A stretch of DNA of 64,000 nt. It comes from Kribbella catacumbae DSM 19601. GTDB taxonomy: Bacteria; Actinomycetota; Actinomycetes; Propionibacteriales; Kribbellaceae. Shown here piece after piece: positions 1-8,257 of this stretch. A program made the position numbers and the translations under genes. Position 1 is the stretch's first letter. The number at the start of each line of letters is the position of its first letter. The notes under the pieces are model-generated. The model was not told where the DNA came from. It ran no database searches and saw nothing but the letters and a program-made list of their open reading frames with translations. The DNA lies in contig NZ_AQUZ01000024.1 in assembly GCF_000372465.1 (NCBI RefSeq), forward strand, positions 1-64,000, given 5' to 3'.

Positions 1-2
1 AC

Positions 3-116
3 CGAGGCGTCACCAAGAACGACCAGTGGCTCCACACCCGGATGGCCGGGCTGAACCTGCGCCGCCTGCTCAACCTCGGCCTCACCCGCCACGGCGAAAG
101 CTGGAACCTAGCCTGA
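3..116 (+). CDS. transposase C-terminal fragment (IS1182-like DDE family)
   Basis: Thirty-seven codons are visible before a TGA. The peptide contains KNDQWLHTRMAGLNLRRLL and ends LTRHGESWNLA, matching the conserved C-terminus of actinobacterial IS1182-type DDE transposases, where this segment follows the catalytic glutamate region. The gene is cut by the window start, so it is not possible to say whether the full transposase is intact. The family assignment is from memory of the motif, not a search. Confidence 0.6.
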   Translation, partial: RGVTKNDQWLHTRMAGLNLRRLLNLGLTRHGESWNLA

Positions 117-271
117 CCAGCACCCCCCGGGACCTGTCCACAGCCCCCAAGCGCCGCTCACACGCCCCATCACCGCATCCGCGCGAAGAACAACCACGCT
201 ACCGACCCCAGCGAACCGACCCACCACCGCACACACAGGCCCCTCCCGCGCTTCCCGCCCCCAAACCTCCC

Positions 272-290
272 TTGTTCAGCAGGCTCCTAG
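272..290 (+). repeat. candidate IS terminal inverted repeat
   Basis: TTGTTCAGCAGGCTCCTAG lies about 155 bases after the transposase stop and marks a change from the C-rich tail of the element to ordinary flanking sequence. The matching left repeat is outside the window. Confidence 0.45.
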
Positions 291-416
291 GCGCTAGTGG
301 CCAGGCGTACGGCGTGCGGCGTGGCTGGTCGGCGTGTTCGAGGACTCGGATTCGGGGGACCTTTAGTTCGCGGCGGGCGTCGAGACCGGCGGAACGGCTC
401 CGACCCAGTGCTTTCC
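291..416. other. intergenic flank of the IS end
   Basis: No gene is supported here. Read on the minus strand, 291-400 gives a protein-like stretch (ELKVPRIRVLEHADQPRR) open towards the IS end. It may be a remnant of a gene cut by the insertion, but no family is recognised. Confidence 0.3.
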
Positions 417-1088
417 TCAGCTGGGAACTGACGTCTTGAAGACCTCTTCGCCGCGCTGCCATGAGCGGAGCCAGTTGACCCGTGCCGCCTCGCCGGCGGC
501 GGCCGGGTCTCTCGCAGTCAGCGCCTCCAACAGACCACGATGCTCTTCGTGGGCTTCCTCCTGGATACGGACATGTCCCCAGATATGACGTTCGATCCGC
601 CGGAGCTGCTCGTCGATCGACTCGAGGAGCTCGATGAGTACCGGATTCCCGGCCCGGCGGTAGTAAACCAGGTGGAACTCCTCGTCGAGCGCGCTCAGCC
701 GTTCGGGTGAAGAGGTCTGGCTCAGCGAGTCGAGCAGGCTCCGCATCAACTGCAGATCGGCCTCGGTCATCTGCGGGGCCGCGAGCTCGGCGGCCAGCGC
801 ATCGAGGCTGGCGCCGACCTGGAACAGATGAGGTGCGCGGTCGAGCGGGAGTCCGGCGACTCGGGTCATCCTGCTCGCGCTCGCCTCCACCAGACCCTCC
901 TGGCCCAGCCGGATCAGCGCCTCCCGCACAGGTGTACGGCTGACGCCCAGCAGTTCGGCGATCTCGACGTCGCGCACCACCTCGTCGGGTTCCAGTACCC
1001 CGTTGAGGATCCAGCGGCGCACCTCTTCGTACGCGTACTGCTGGGCGCTGGTGTGGCGGTGGCTGGGCTTCACTCGAGGCAGAGGCAC
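417..1088 (-). CDS. GntR-family transcriptional regulator, FCD subfamily
   Basis: Encodes 223 residues from a GTG at 1088. The first ~75 residues form a GntR winged helix (AELLGVSRTPVREALIRLG is the recognition region), followed by an all-helical FCD effector domain with the usual acidic and histidine residues (DEEFHLVYYRRAGNP; EEHRGLLEAL) that normally bind metal or a carboxylate ligand. The reading frame stays open upstream, but that stretch runs through the divergent promoter and into the lipoprotein gene, so the GTG is preferred. A TATATT -10 box ends seven bases before it, so the mRNA is probably leaderless. It is transcribed divergently from the importer/amidase operon and most likely controls it. 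Confidence 0.85.
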   Translation of the reverse strand: MPLPRVKPSHRHTSAQQYAYEEVRRWILNGVLEPDEVVRDVEIAELLGVSRTPVREALIRLGQEGLVEASASRMTRVAGLPLDRAPHLFQVGASLDALAAELAAPQMTEADLQLMRSLLDSLSQTSSPERLSALDEEFHLVYYRRAGNPVLIELLESIDEQLRRIERHIWGHVRIQEEAHEEHRGLLEALTARDPAAAGEAARVNWLRSWQRGEEVFKTSVPS

Positions 1089-1100
1089 GCCTGAAATATA
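1088..1100 (-). promoter_or_regulatory. gntR -10 element and leaderless start
   Basis: Read on the minus strand, TATATT occupies 1100-1095, with the GTG beginning at 1088 where transcription should start. It is preceded by CCGATATA, the same octamer that precedes the -10 of the divergent operon at 1177-1184. Confidence 0.45.
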
Positions 1101-1158
1101 TCGGAAACCTCGCTGCCGTGCGATCTCCGCGCCGCATATGCCACAGGGAATCAACCTC

Positions 1159-1186
1159 TTGTCAGCAGGCAAGCAACCGATATACT
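1159..1186 (+). promoter_or_regulatory. promoter of the importer/amidase operon
   Basis: TTGTCA (1159-1164) and TATACT (1181-1186) are separated by 16 bases and lie about 40 bases before the lipoprotein start. CCGATATA overlaps the -10 and reappears inverted over the gntR -10, making it a candidate operator half-site for the GntR protein. Confidence 0.6.
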
Positions 1187-1224
1187 GCGGATCCCACCTC
1201 GGGACGGAGAAGGAAGGCGAGACG

Positions 1225-2877
1225 GTGAAACCTCGGACAACGCTCACCGCACTGGCGCTGGTTGGCCTGCTGACCGCTGGATGTGGCGGAAGCTCGGGCG
1301 CAAGCTCCCAAAATAAGGGCAATTCGGGCTCGGTGCTGCGTGTCGGCACCACCTTTACGTGCAACTCGATCAACCCGTTCGCGTCCACCGGGACGACCTG
1401 CGCGATGATCTTCCGGTACAACTACCCGTTCCTCGTCCAGTACACCGGTTCAGGTGCCTTCGAGGGTGATCTGGCGACGAAATGGACCACCAGCGGCGAC
1501 AAGCTGAACTGGACGTTCGACCTGCGCCCGGGCGCCAAGTGGTCCGACGGCAAGCCGCTCACCGCCGCCGATGTGGCGTTCACCATCAACACGATCGTGA
1601 AGTTCCGCGAGGGCGCGACCGCCTCCGAGGCGTCCTCGGTGAAGAACGTGAAGAGCGCGACGGCACCAACAGCGAACCAGGTGGTCGTCACCTACCAGAA
1701 GCCAACCGCCAACGTCCTGGGCCGGCTGCTGAAGATGCCGGTGCTTCCGGCACACGTCTGGGAGAAGTACGCGACCGGTGACGGGATGCAGCTCAAGCAG
1801 ACACCGAACCCCGCCCCGCTTGTCGCCGGTGGACCGTATCGGCTCGGTAAGTACACCAAGGACCAGATCGCGCTGATGGAGGCGAACCCCAACTGGTACG
1901 GCGAGAAGCCGAAGCTGAGCGGGTTCGGCCTGCAGTTCTTCACCAGCCCCGACGCGATGGTGAACGCGCTGAAGAACAACCAGATCGACTATGCCGCACC
2001 GCTGCCGATCACCGCGGCCAAGCCGGTCGAACAAGCCGGCTTCACGGTCTCGCGGCAGCCGGGATTCCGGTTCCACGACCTGATCATCAACCAGAGCCCG
2101 CACCAGAAGGCCCATCCTGAGCTGCGGAACGCAGGAGTCCGCGAGGCGTTCGAGCTCGCGGTGGACCGGAAGAAGATCATCGATGTCGCCTATCTCGGGT
2201 ACGCCACGCCCGGCAGCTCGATCGTGCCGCCCGTCACCGGCGACTGGTACAACCCGGCCGTGAAGCCGATCACCTTCGATCCCGCCAAGGCGGCCAAGCT
2301 CCTCGACGAGGCCGGATATCGCCCTGGCCCGGACGGGATCCGGGTCGCCGGCGGGAAGCCGATGTCGTACGAGGTGATCATCCCCGATGTCGAGGGCGGC
2401 GAGGGCGAGCGCGCGTTGCAGATCGTCACCGAGGACTTCAAGAAGATCGGAGTGCAGCTCAAACCAAAGCCGGCCGACAACGCCACCGCCTTCGACCAGC
2501 TGACCGGTCCGGGCAAGAAGTACGAGCAGTTCACCTTGTCCCAATGGGGCTGGATCGCCCAGCGCGACCCGGACTTCCTGCTCAACGGGATGACGTGTGC
2601 GCAGTGGGGCAGCTGGAACGACACGGGCTACTGCGACGAGGAGTACGACAAGCTGTACGACCAGCAGGCCGCCGCGGTCGACGACAAGGCGCGGCAGGCG
2701 ATCGTCTGGCAGATGCAGAAGATGATCTACGACGCCCGGCCGTACATCGTCACCCACTACGACGACGTGGTCGAAGGGCACTCCACGCGGTGGACCGGTT
2801 TCGGTCAGTCCCCGCTCGGCATCCTCGACTCGCAGTCCCGCCAGGGGCTGCTGTCGGCGACAACGACAGGGTCCTGA
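1225..2877 (+). CDS. peptide/nickel-type ABC transporter substrate-binding lipoprotein
   Basis: Encodes 550 residues starting at GTG 1225 behind a GGAAGG ribosome site; an earlier in-frame start would overlap the divergent regulator. The signal peptide ends with LLTAGC, making Cys20 the lipidated residue, followed by a Gly/Ser/Asn-rich linker. The rest has the length and layout of SBP_bac_5 proteins (DppA/OppA class), including LATKWTTSGDKLNWTFDLR and SDGKPLTAADVAFT, the family's domain I signature region. It would capture the substrate outside the membrane and hand it to the two permeases that follow. Ligand type cannot be read from the sequence; the downstream amidases suggest an amide or peptide-like compound. 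Confidence 0.9.
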   Translation: MKPRTTLTALALVGLLTAGCGGSSGASSQNKGNSGSVLRVGTTFTCNSINPFASTGTTCAMIFRYNYPFLVQYTGSGAFEGDLATKWTTSGDKLNWTFDLRPGAKWSDGKPLTAADVAFTINTIVKFREGATASEASSVKNVKSATAPTANQVVVTYQKPTANVLGRLLKMPVLPAHVWEKYATGDGMQLKQTPNPAPLVAGGPYRLGKYTKDQIALMEANPNWYGEKPKLSGFGLQFFTSPDAMVNALKNNQIDYAAPLPITAAKPVEQAGFTVSRQPGFRFHDLIINQSPHQKAHPELRNAGVREAFELAVDRKKIIDVAYLGYATPGSSIVPPVTGDWYNPAVKPITFDPAKAAKLLDEAGYRPGPDGIRVAGGKPMSYEVIIPDVEGGEGERALQIVTEDFKKIGVQLKPKPADNATAFDQLTGPGKKYEQFTLSQWGWIAQRDPDFLLNGMTCAQWGSWNDTGYCDEEYDKLYDQQAAAVDDKARQAIVWQMQKMIYDARPYIVTHYDDVVEGHSTRWTGFGQSPLGILDSQSRQGLLSATTTGS

Positions 2878-2884
2878 GGTCCGG

Positions 2885-3847
2885 ATGTCACGCACCGGCC
2901 ATCTGATCAGGCGCCTGCTGGCGACCATGGTGACCATCTACGTCGTGGTGACGCTGAACTTCCTGCTCTTCCGGGTGCTGCCCGGCGACGCGGTGTCGAA
3001 CCTGTCCCGTGTCCCGGGCGGCTCGCCGGAACTGAGCGCGGCGCTGCGCCGGCAGTTCGGTCTCGACCAGCCGCTGTGGGAGCAGTATTGGATCTACCTA
3101 GGCCGGCTGCTGCACGGCGACCTGGGCGTCTCGTTCACTACTCAGGAGCCGGTCGGCGACCGCCTCATGGTTGCCTTTGGCAACACATTGCCGCTGGTCG
3201 CCGCCGGACTCGTCCTGGCCTTGCTGCTCGGCCTGGTCACGGGCACACTCGCGGCCTGGTTCCGGGGTGGCTGGGTCGACCGGCTGAGCACGAGCACGGC
3301 GATCGCGTTCTACTCGGTGCCGACGCACTTCCTCGGGTTGCTGCTCATCCTGCTGCTCGGGAACCAGCTGCCCACGCAGGGCATGCACGACGAGTTCCTG
3401 ATCGACCCGACCTGGGCCGCCCGGACAGCTGACCTGGTCAGGCACATGGTGCTCCCGGTCGTCACGATCGCGCTGATCGTGTTCGGCCAGTACACCCTCG
3501 TGGTGCGCTCGTCCATGCTCGAGACACTCGGTGACGACCACGTCCTGACCGCGCGGGCGCTCGGCGCCGGTCCGGTGCGGACGTTGACGAAACACGTGCT
3601 GCCGAACGCGATGCTGCCCATCACCACCCTGGTCGCGCTCTCGTTGGGTGGGCTGATCGGCGGTTCGATCCTGGTCGAGACCGTCTTCTCCTGGCCGGGT
3701 GCCGGCCGGGCCATGTACGAGTCGGTGGTGCAACGGGACTACCCGATGCTGCAGGGGGTGTTCCTCGTGCTGACGATCTCGGTGGTCACCTTGAACCTGC
3801 TCGCCGACCTGCTGTCCGTGCGGCTCGACCCGAGGGTGGCGCAATGA
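2885..3847 (+). CDS. ABC transporter permease, DppB type
   Basis: Encodes 320 residues with an N-terminal membrane helix (IYVVVTLNFLLFRVLPGD), a periplasmic segment, then five further helices. The EAA loop that docks on the ATPase is visible as ARALGAGPVRTLTKHVLPNA. This is the usual arrangement for the first permease of dipeptide/oligopeptide importers. It begins seven bases after the binding-protein stop and overlaps the next permease by 4 nt (ATGA), so translation is probably coupled. Confidence 0.9.
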   Translation: MSRTGHLIRRLLATMVTIYVVVTLNFLLFRVLPGDAVSNLSRVPGGSPELSAALRRQFGLDQPLWEQYWIYLGRLLHGDLGVSFTTQEPVGDRLMVAFGNTLPLVAAGLVLALLLGLVTGTLAAWFRGGWVDRLSTSTAIAFYSVPTHFLGLLLILLLGNQLPTQGMHDEFLIDPTWAARTADLVRHMVLPVVTIALIVFGQYTLVVRSSMLETLGDDHVLTARALGAGPVRTLTKHVLPNAMLPITTLVALSLGGLIGGSILVETVFSWPGAGRAMYESVVQRDYPMLQGVFLVLTISVVTLNLLADLLSVRLDPRVAQ

Positions 3848-4704
3848 CCAGCATCCGCTCGAACCCGCGCGCCGCGGCCGGCCTCGGCGTGCTGGGGTTG
3901 CTCGTACTCATCGCGCTCAGCGCCGGGTGGCTGGCGCCGTACGATCCAGCGGCGCAGGTCGGGCAGGTGTTCGGCCGGCCCAGCGGCTCGCACCTGCTTG
4001 GCCTGGACGACGGCGGCCACGACGTCTTGAGCCTTCTGCTCTACGGCACTCGGCCGACGCTGTTCATCGGGGCCGCGGCGGCCGTCGTCGCCGTCCTCGT
4101 CGGTGGCTGCATCGGCGTGGTCGCCGGCTACTTCGGCGGTTGGATCGACGGGTTGCTGATGCGGATCACCGACTACGCCATCGTGATCCCGGCGCTGCCG
4201 CTGGGCATCGTCATGGCAGCCGTCTGGGGAACCAGCATCGGCCAGCTGGTGCTGGTCATTTCGCTACTGCTGTGGACGTCGACGGCCCGGGTCGTCCGCG
4301 CCGAGACCGCCTCGCTCAAGAACCGCCCGTACATCCGCCGCATCCGCGGGCTCGGCGCTAGCCACCTCCGGATCATCGGTCGCCACCTGGTGCCGCAGCT
4401 CGCTCCCCTGCTGAGCGCGATGGCGGCACTCACTATCGCGCTCGCGATCTTCACCGAGACCGCTCTGACCTTCCTCGGCCTGGGCGATCCGTCCACTGTC
4501 ACCTGGGGGACCATGATCCGCTTCGCCTTCCAGCGCACGGCGATGTCGCAGGGCGCCTGGTGGGCTTTCGCGCCACCAGGGATCGCCGTCTCGCTGGTCG
4601 TGATGTGCTGCTACTGGGTGTCCCAGTCGCTCGAGGACACCCTCAACCCACGGCTCCGGGTCGCCCACCTGGCTCGCCGGTACTTCGAGGTGCGTGGCTC
4701 ATGA
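3844..4704 (+). CDS. ABC transporter permease, DppC type
   Basis: Encodes 286 residues, the second permease of the importer. An N-terminal helix (GLGVLGLLVLIALSAGWLAP) is followed by a loop and five membrane segments. The EAA loop reads IRGLGASHLRIIGRHLVPQL. The family's N-terminal extracytoplasmic segment with GLDDGGHDVLS is present. It overlaps its neighbours by 4 nt on both sides. Confidence 0.9.
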   Translation: MTSIRSNPRAAAGLGVLGLLVLIALSAGWLAPYDPAAQVGQVFGRPSGSHLLGLDDGGHDVLSLLLYGTRPTLFIGAAAAVVAVLVGGCIGVVAGYFGGWIDGLLMRITDYAIVIPALPLGIVMAAVWGTSIGQLVLVISLLLWTSTARVVRAETASLKNRPYIRRIRGLGASHLRIIGRHLVPQLAPLLSAMAALTIALAIFTETALTFLGLGDPSTVTWGTMIRFAFQRTAMSQGAWWAFAPPGIAVSLVVMCCYWVSQSLEDTLNPRLRVAHLARRYFEVRGS

Positions 4705-5654
4705 GTCTGCTCAGTGTGCGTGATCTCGAGGTCGGGTTCGACGCGCCCGCCGGCGAGGTCCGGGCGGTGCGTTCGGTCAGCTTCGACCTGGCGCCGGGCG
4801 AACGGGTCGCTCTGGTCGGAGAGTCGGGCTGCGGCAAGACCACGACCATGCTCGCCATGATGGGCCTGCTGCCGGCCGGCGCGGTCGTGTCGGGCCAGGT
4901 CCTCCTGGACGGCAGGGACATCTTGGCCGGTGGCGAATCGTCGATGCGCCCGCATCGCTGGACGGACATCGCGATGGTCTTCCAGGGCGCGATGAACGCG
5001 CTCAACCCGGTCCGTCGGGTGGGCGCCCAGATCGTCGAGGCGGTGCGGATCCACGGTGGCAGCCGCCGGGACGGCCGGAGTCGTACCCGGGAACTGCTGG
5101 AACTCGTCGGCCTGCCTGCAGACTTCGCCGCGCGGTATCCGCACGAACTGTCCGGCGGCCAGCGGCAGCGAGCAGTCATCGCACTGGCCCTGGCCTGCGA
5201 GCCGCGAGTCCTGCTGGCCGACGAGCCGACCACGGCCCTCGATGTCATCGTGCAGGACCAGATCGTCACGCTGCTCAGGGAGCTGAGCGACACGCTCGGC
5301 CTTGCCGTGGTGATGGTGACGCACGATCTGGCCCTGGTGCCGCACCTGTGCGAACGGGCGGCAGTGATGTACGCCGGCTCGATCGTGGAGACTGCAGCAT
5401 GTGCGGACATCGTGCAGCGCCCGGCCCATCCGTACACCCGCCGCCTGGTGGACGCCACTCCCGACCTGGCCGGTCTGCGGCCGTTGTCGTCGATTCCCGG
5501 CGTGCCACCCAGGCTGGACCAGGTCCTGTCTGGTTGCCCTTTCCAGCCACGCTGCACCGACGCCGTCGAGAGTTGCGAGACCACAGCTCCTCCGCTGCTG
5601 GATCTCGGCGCGGGCCGATCGTGTGCCTGCCATCTGACCGAGGTGGTCGCATGA
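4701..5654 (+). CDS. ABC transporter ATPase, DppD/OppD type
   Basis: Encodes 317 residues. Walker A GESGCGKTT lies at residues 40-48, the ABC signature LSGGQRQR near 150, and Walker B with DEPTTALD follows. The C-terminal oligopeptide-transporter domain is present with its cysteine-rich tail (GCPFQPRC, then CETT and CACHL). It begins at ATG 4701, inside the stop of the permease, and ends in another ATGA overlap. Confidence 0.92.
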   Translation: MSLLSVRDLEVGFDAPAGEVRAVRSVSFDLAPGERVALVGESGCGKTTTMLAMMGLLPAGAVVSGQVLLDGRDILAGGESSMRPHRWTDIAMVFQGAMNALNPVRRVGAQIVEAVRIHGGSRRDGRSRTRELLELVGLPADFAARYPHELSGGQRQRAVIALALACEPRVLLADEPTTALDVIVQDQIVTLLRELSDTLGLAVVMVTHDLALVPHLCERAAVMYAGSIVETAACADIVQRPAHPYTRRLVDATPDLAGLRPLSSIPGVPPRLDQVLSGCPFQPRCTDAVESCETTAPPLLDLGAGRSCACHLTEVVA

Positions 5655-6463
5655 GCCTGACAGTCGACAACGTCGTCGTCCGATACCGGGCACGACGCCC
5701 CTTCGCCGACGTACTCCTGCGACGACCCGGTTCTGCGCGTCCTGCGGTCGACGGGGTGCGGCTCACGCTGAACAAGGGAGAGGTGGTCGCGCTGGTCGGC
5801 GAGTCCGGGTCCGGGAAGAGCACGCTGGCCCGGTGCCTTGCCGGTATGCAGGAGCTGACCAGTGGCCGGGTAACGGCGGACGATATCGACCTGACCACCT
5901 TGCGGGGCGGCGAGCTGAAGACCTTCCGCCAACGGGTCCAGATGATCTTCCAGGACCCGTACGAGTCGCTCAGCCCCCGGCAGCGTGTCAAGGACATCGT
6001 GGCCGAGGGACTCGCGATCCACGGGGTACCGAAGGCGGCCCGCGAAGCCCGGGTGAACGCTGCCCTGGTCGCCGTCGGGCTCACACCGGTGGAGTCTTTC
6101 CTCGACCGTCGACCGTTCGAGCTGTCCGGCGGGCAGCGCCAGCGGGTGGCGATCGCCGGCAGCCTCGTACTGGAACCGGACTACCTGATCGCTGACGAAC
6201 CAGTCTCGATGCTGGACGTTTCCATCCGCGCCGGCGTTCTCAAACTCCTTCACGAGCTCCGTGAGAGCAGGGAGCTCGGCGTTCTGCTGATTACCCACGA
6301 CCTCGCTACAGCGGTGCATGTCGCGGACCACATCGCGGTGATGCAGGCAGGTCGGATCGTCGAGCAGGGCCCAGCCGCACAGGTGACTGGTGACCCCGCC
6401 CACGAGTACACCCGGGCGCTGCTTGCCGCCACGCCTGACCTCGATCGCGCCATCTCGGCATGA
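5651..6463 (+). CDS. ABC transporter ATPase, DppF/OppF type
   Basis: Encodes 270 residues. Walker A GESGSGKST lies at residues 50-58, then the signature LSGGQRQR and a Walker B ending ADEPVSMLD. Unlike its partner it lacks the cysteine-containing C-terminal extension and stops soon after the ABC core, so it is shorter than typical OppF (about 320 residues). Together with the preceding ATPase it would form the heterodimeric motor of this importer. Confidence 0.9.
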   Translation: MSLTVDNVVVRYRARRPFADVLLRRPGSARPAVDGVRLTLNKGEVVALVGESGSGKSTLARCLAGMQELTSGRVTADDIDLTTLRGGELKTFRQRVQMIFQDPYESLSPRQRVKDIVAEGLAIHGVPKAAREARVNAALVAVGLTPVESFLDRRPFELSGGQRQRVAIAGSLVLEPDYLIADEPVSMLDVSIRAGVLKLLHELRESRELGVLLITHDLATAVHVADHIAVMQAGRIVEQGPAAQVTGDPAHEYTRALLAATPDLDRAISA

Positions 6464-6477
6464 AGGAGCGGACCTCG

Positions 6478-7308
6478 ATGCGAGTCGCCCTGTCCCAGCT
6501 GTCCTCCGGCCCCGATCGCGGGGTGAACCTCGACCGGATCGAGGCGATCATCACGCGGGCGTCTGAGGGCAGCGCTGAGCTGGTCCTCCTGCCGGAAGCA
6601 TGCGCCTATCGGGGCGAGCCGGCGCCGGAGTTGGTGGAGGAACGGTCCGGACCGACCCTCACTCGCCTGAGTGCAGCGGCCGCGAGACACGGTCTGGCGG
6701 TGCTGGTCGGAGGGCTCTGGCTGGCCACCGACGATCCAGCTCGACCGCACAACGCGTCGGTCTTCATCGATCCGTCCGGCCGGATCGTCGCGGAGTACCA
6801 CAAGGTGCACCTGTTCCGGCTCGAGACCACGGACGTCAGCGAGGACGAGGGTACCTACACGACACCTGGCGACCAGTTGGTGATGGTGACCTATCGGGGA
6901 ATCTCCTTCGCCCTCTCGATCTGCTACGACCTGCGCTTTCCCGAGCTGTATCGAGCTCTGGCGCGGGCCGGCGCCGACGTGCTGTGCGTGCCGTCCAACT
7001 TCTCTGCCGTCACGGGTGCGGTCCACTGGGAGCCGCTGCTGCGTGCGCGGGCGATCGAGAACCTCTGCTACGTCCTGGCTCCGGCGCAGGAAGGCATGAG
7101 TGACGACGGGTTCGCGACCCATGGGCGATCACTGGCGGTCGATCCGTGGGGCCGAGTGCTCGCCGACCTCGACGACGGTACGGACCTGGTCATGGTCGAC
7201 CTGGATCCGGCCGTGCTCGCCCGGTCGCGCGCCGCATTGAACGCCCCCGGCGAGGTGGTTCCGGCCGTCTACGACCGGGAGGTACTACGGGTGGTGGCTG
7301 GTGGCTGA
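6478..7308 (+). CDS. carbon-nitrogen hydrolase (nitrilase superfamily amidase)
   Basis: Encodes 276 residues from ATG 6478, chosen because AAGGAG at 6463-6468 sits nine bases upstream; an alternative ATG at 6460 overlaps the ATPase stop. The nitrilase catalytic triad is complete: Glu40 (LVLLPEACAY), Lys109 (YHKVHLF) and Cys149 (SICYDLRFPELYR). The short length and YHKVHLF/CYDLRFPE motifs resemble the Nit/omega-amidase branch rather than true nitrilases, so it most likely hydrolyses a carboxamide to acid and ammonia in the cytoplasm. It sits directly behind the importer, so its substrate is probably imported by it or derived from that solute. Confidence 0.85.
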   Translation: MRVALSQLSSGPDRGVNLDRIEAIITRASEGSAELVLLPEACAYRGEPAPELVEERSGPTLTRLSAAAARHGLAVLVGGLWLATDDPARPHNASVFIDPSGRIVAEYHKVHLFRLETTDVSEDEGTYTTPGDQLVMVTYRGISFALSICYDLRFPELYRALARAGADVLCVPSNFSAVTGAVHWEPLLRARAIENLCYVLAPAQEGMSDDGFATHGRSLAVDPWGRVLADLDDGTDLVMVDLDPAVLARSRAALNAPGEVVPAVYDREVLRVVAGG

Positions 7309-8257
7309 GGCCGGTACTGCGGTCCGCGTACCGAGAGTTCTCCATGAGTTCGCCTTCGGGGCCAGGGTGGCGCCAGTCCTGGAGGTGGACAGCGGCGCCA
7401 CGCTGGTGTTCGAAACCCTCGACTGTTTCTCCAACCGGGTCGAGTCTCCTGATCAGCGCTTCGCACACGAGAGCGAACTGCTGGAGCTGATCGGCGCGTT
7501 CAACCCGGTGGCGGGGCCGATCGCGATCCGTGGCGCGGTACCCGGCGATGCCTTGGCCGTCACGATCCAGGAGATCCAGCTCGGCCCGGTCGCGCCGTAC
7601 GCGGTGACGCTGATCCACGCGGACGCCGGGCTCGGTGCGCCGTACGGCGACACGCGGATCTGCCCGATCGCCGGTGAAACGGTGTGGTTCCCCACGTCGC
7701 GTGGCGACCTGCCGCTCCCGGTGCGCGCGATGGTCGGCTCGCTCGGGGTCGCCCCGGCCGGGGACGGATTCCCCTCGTTGCTGTCGCATCCACGCTGCGG
7801 TGGCAACATGGACTGCCAGGCGTTACGGGTCGGCAGCACGCTCGTCCTGCCTGTCGAGGTCGACGGCGGTCTGCTCTCGTTGGGTGATGTCCATGCCCTG
7901 ATGGGCGACGCCGAGATCACTGGTACCGCGCTGGAGACCAACGCAGACGTCACCGTGACGGTCGAGCTGCTGCCGGGCGCGGGCCGGCGGATGGCCGGTC
8001 CCTACCTCGACGAACCCGATCGCATCGGCACCGTAGGCTGCGCACATGGCGTCGAGATCGGGGACAACCTCCGGGCCGCGATGGGCGAACTCCGCCGGCG
8101 GCTCATTGACGACTGCGGCTACTTTCCCGCCGAGGCTCACCACCTGCTCGGGGCGGTTGCGGAGGTCACCGTGAACCAGTGTGTCCACGGTGGCTGGTCC
8201 TCCGTCCACACCGCGATCCCGCGCTACGCACTGCCGCACATGCTGGAGCCTTCCTGA
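7301..8257 (+). CDS. acetamidase/formamidase family protein
   Basis: Encodes 318 residues from GTG 7301, overlapping the nitrilase-like gene by 8 nt. It belongs to the FmdA/AmdA fold: the start around VDSGATLVFETLDCFSNRV, the middle NPVAGPIAIRGAVPGDALAVTI and the later HPRCGGNMDCQAL/EVTVNQCVHGG blocks are characteristic. These enzymes are zinc-dependent amidohydrolases acting on formamide, acetamide or small amides. With the preceding nitrilase relative this gives two unrelated amide-cleaving enzymes in one transcript, pointing to a substrate with several amide bonds or to sequential steps. The exact substrate is not predictable. Confidence 0.85.
   Translation: MAEAGTAVRVPRVLHEFAFGARVAPVLEVDSGATLVFETLDCFSNRVESPDQRFAHESELLELIGAFNPVAGPIAIRGAVPGDALAVTIQEIQLGPVAPYAVTLIHADAGLGAPYGDTRICPIAGETVWFPTSRGDLPLPVRAMVGSLGVAPAGDGFPSLLSHPRCGGNMDCQALRVGSTLVLPVEVDGGLLSLGDVHALMGDAEITGTALETNADVTVTVELLPGAGRRMAGPYLDEPDRIGTVGCAHGVEIGDNLRAAMGELRRRLIDDCGYFPAEAHHLLGAVAEVTVNQCVHGGWSSVHTAIPRYALPHMLEPS

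Larger units (their letters stand above)
1..290 (+). mobile_element. right end of an IS1182-type insertion sequence, truncated by the window edge
   Basis: Positions 3-116 encode the C-terminus of a transposase, and TTGTTCAGCAGGCTCCTAG at 272-290 looks like the terminal inverted repeat that would close the element. The other end lies outside the window, so the inverted repeat and any target duplication cannot be checked. The 155 bases between the transposase stop and the repeat hold nothing recognisable. Confidence 0.6.

Noticed and set aside
199..1137. Long open frame on the minus strand overlapping the gntR region
   Set aside because: It is arginine-rich shadow coding over the GntR gene in another frame; it has no domain and no ribosome site.
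1450..2937. Minus-strand frame of about 495 codons opposite the binding-protein gene
   Set aside because: Composition (Arg/Leu/Val/Asp) is that of an antisense shadow in GC-rich DNA; the plus strand encodes a clear lipoprotein family.
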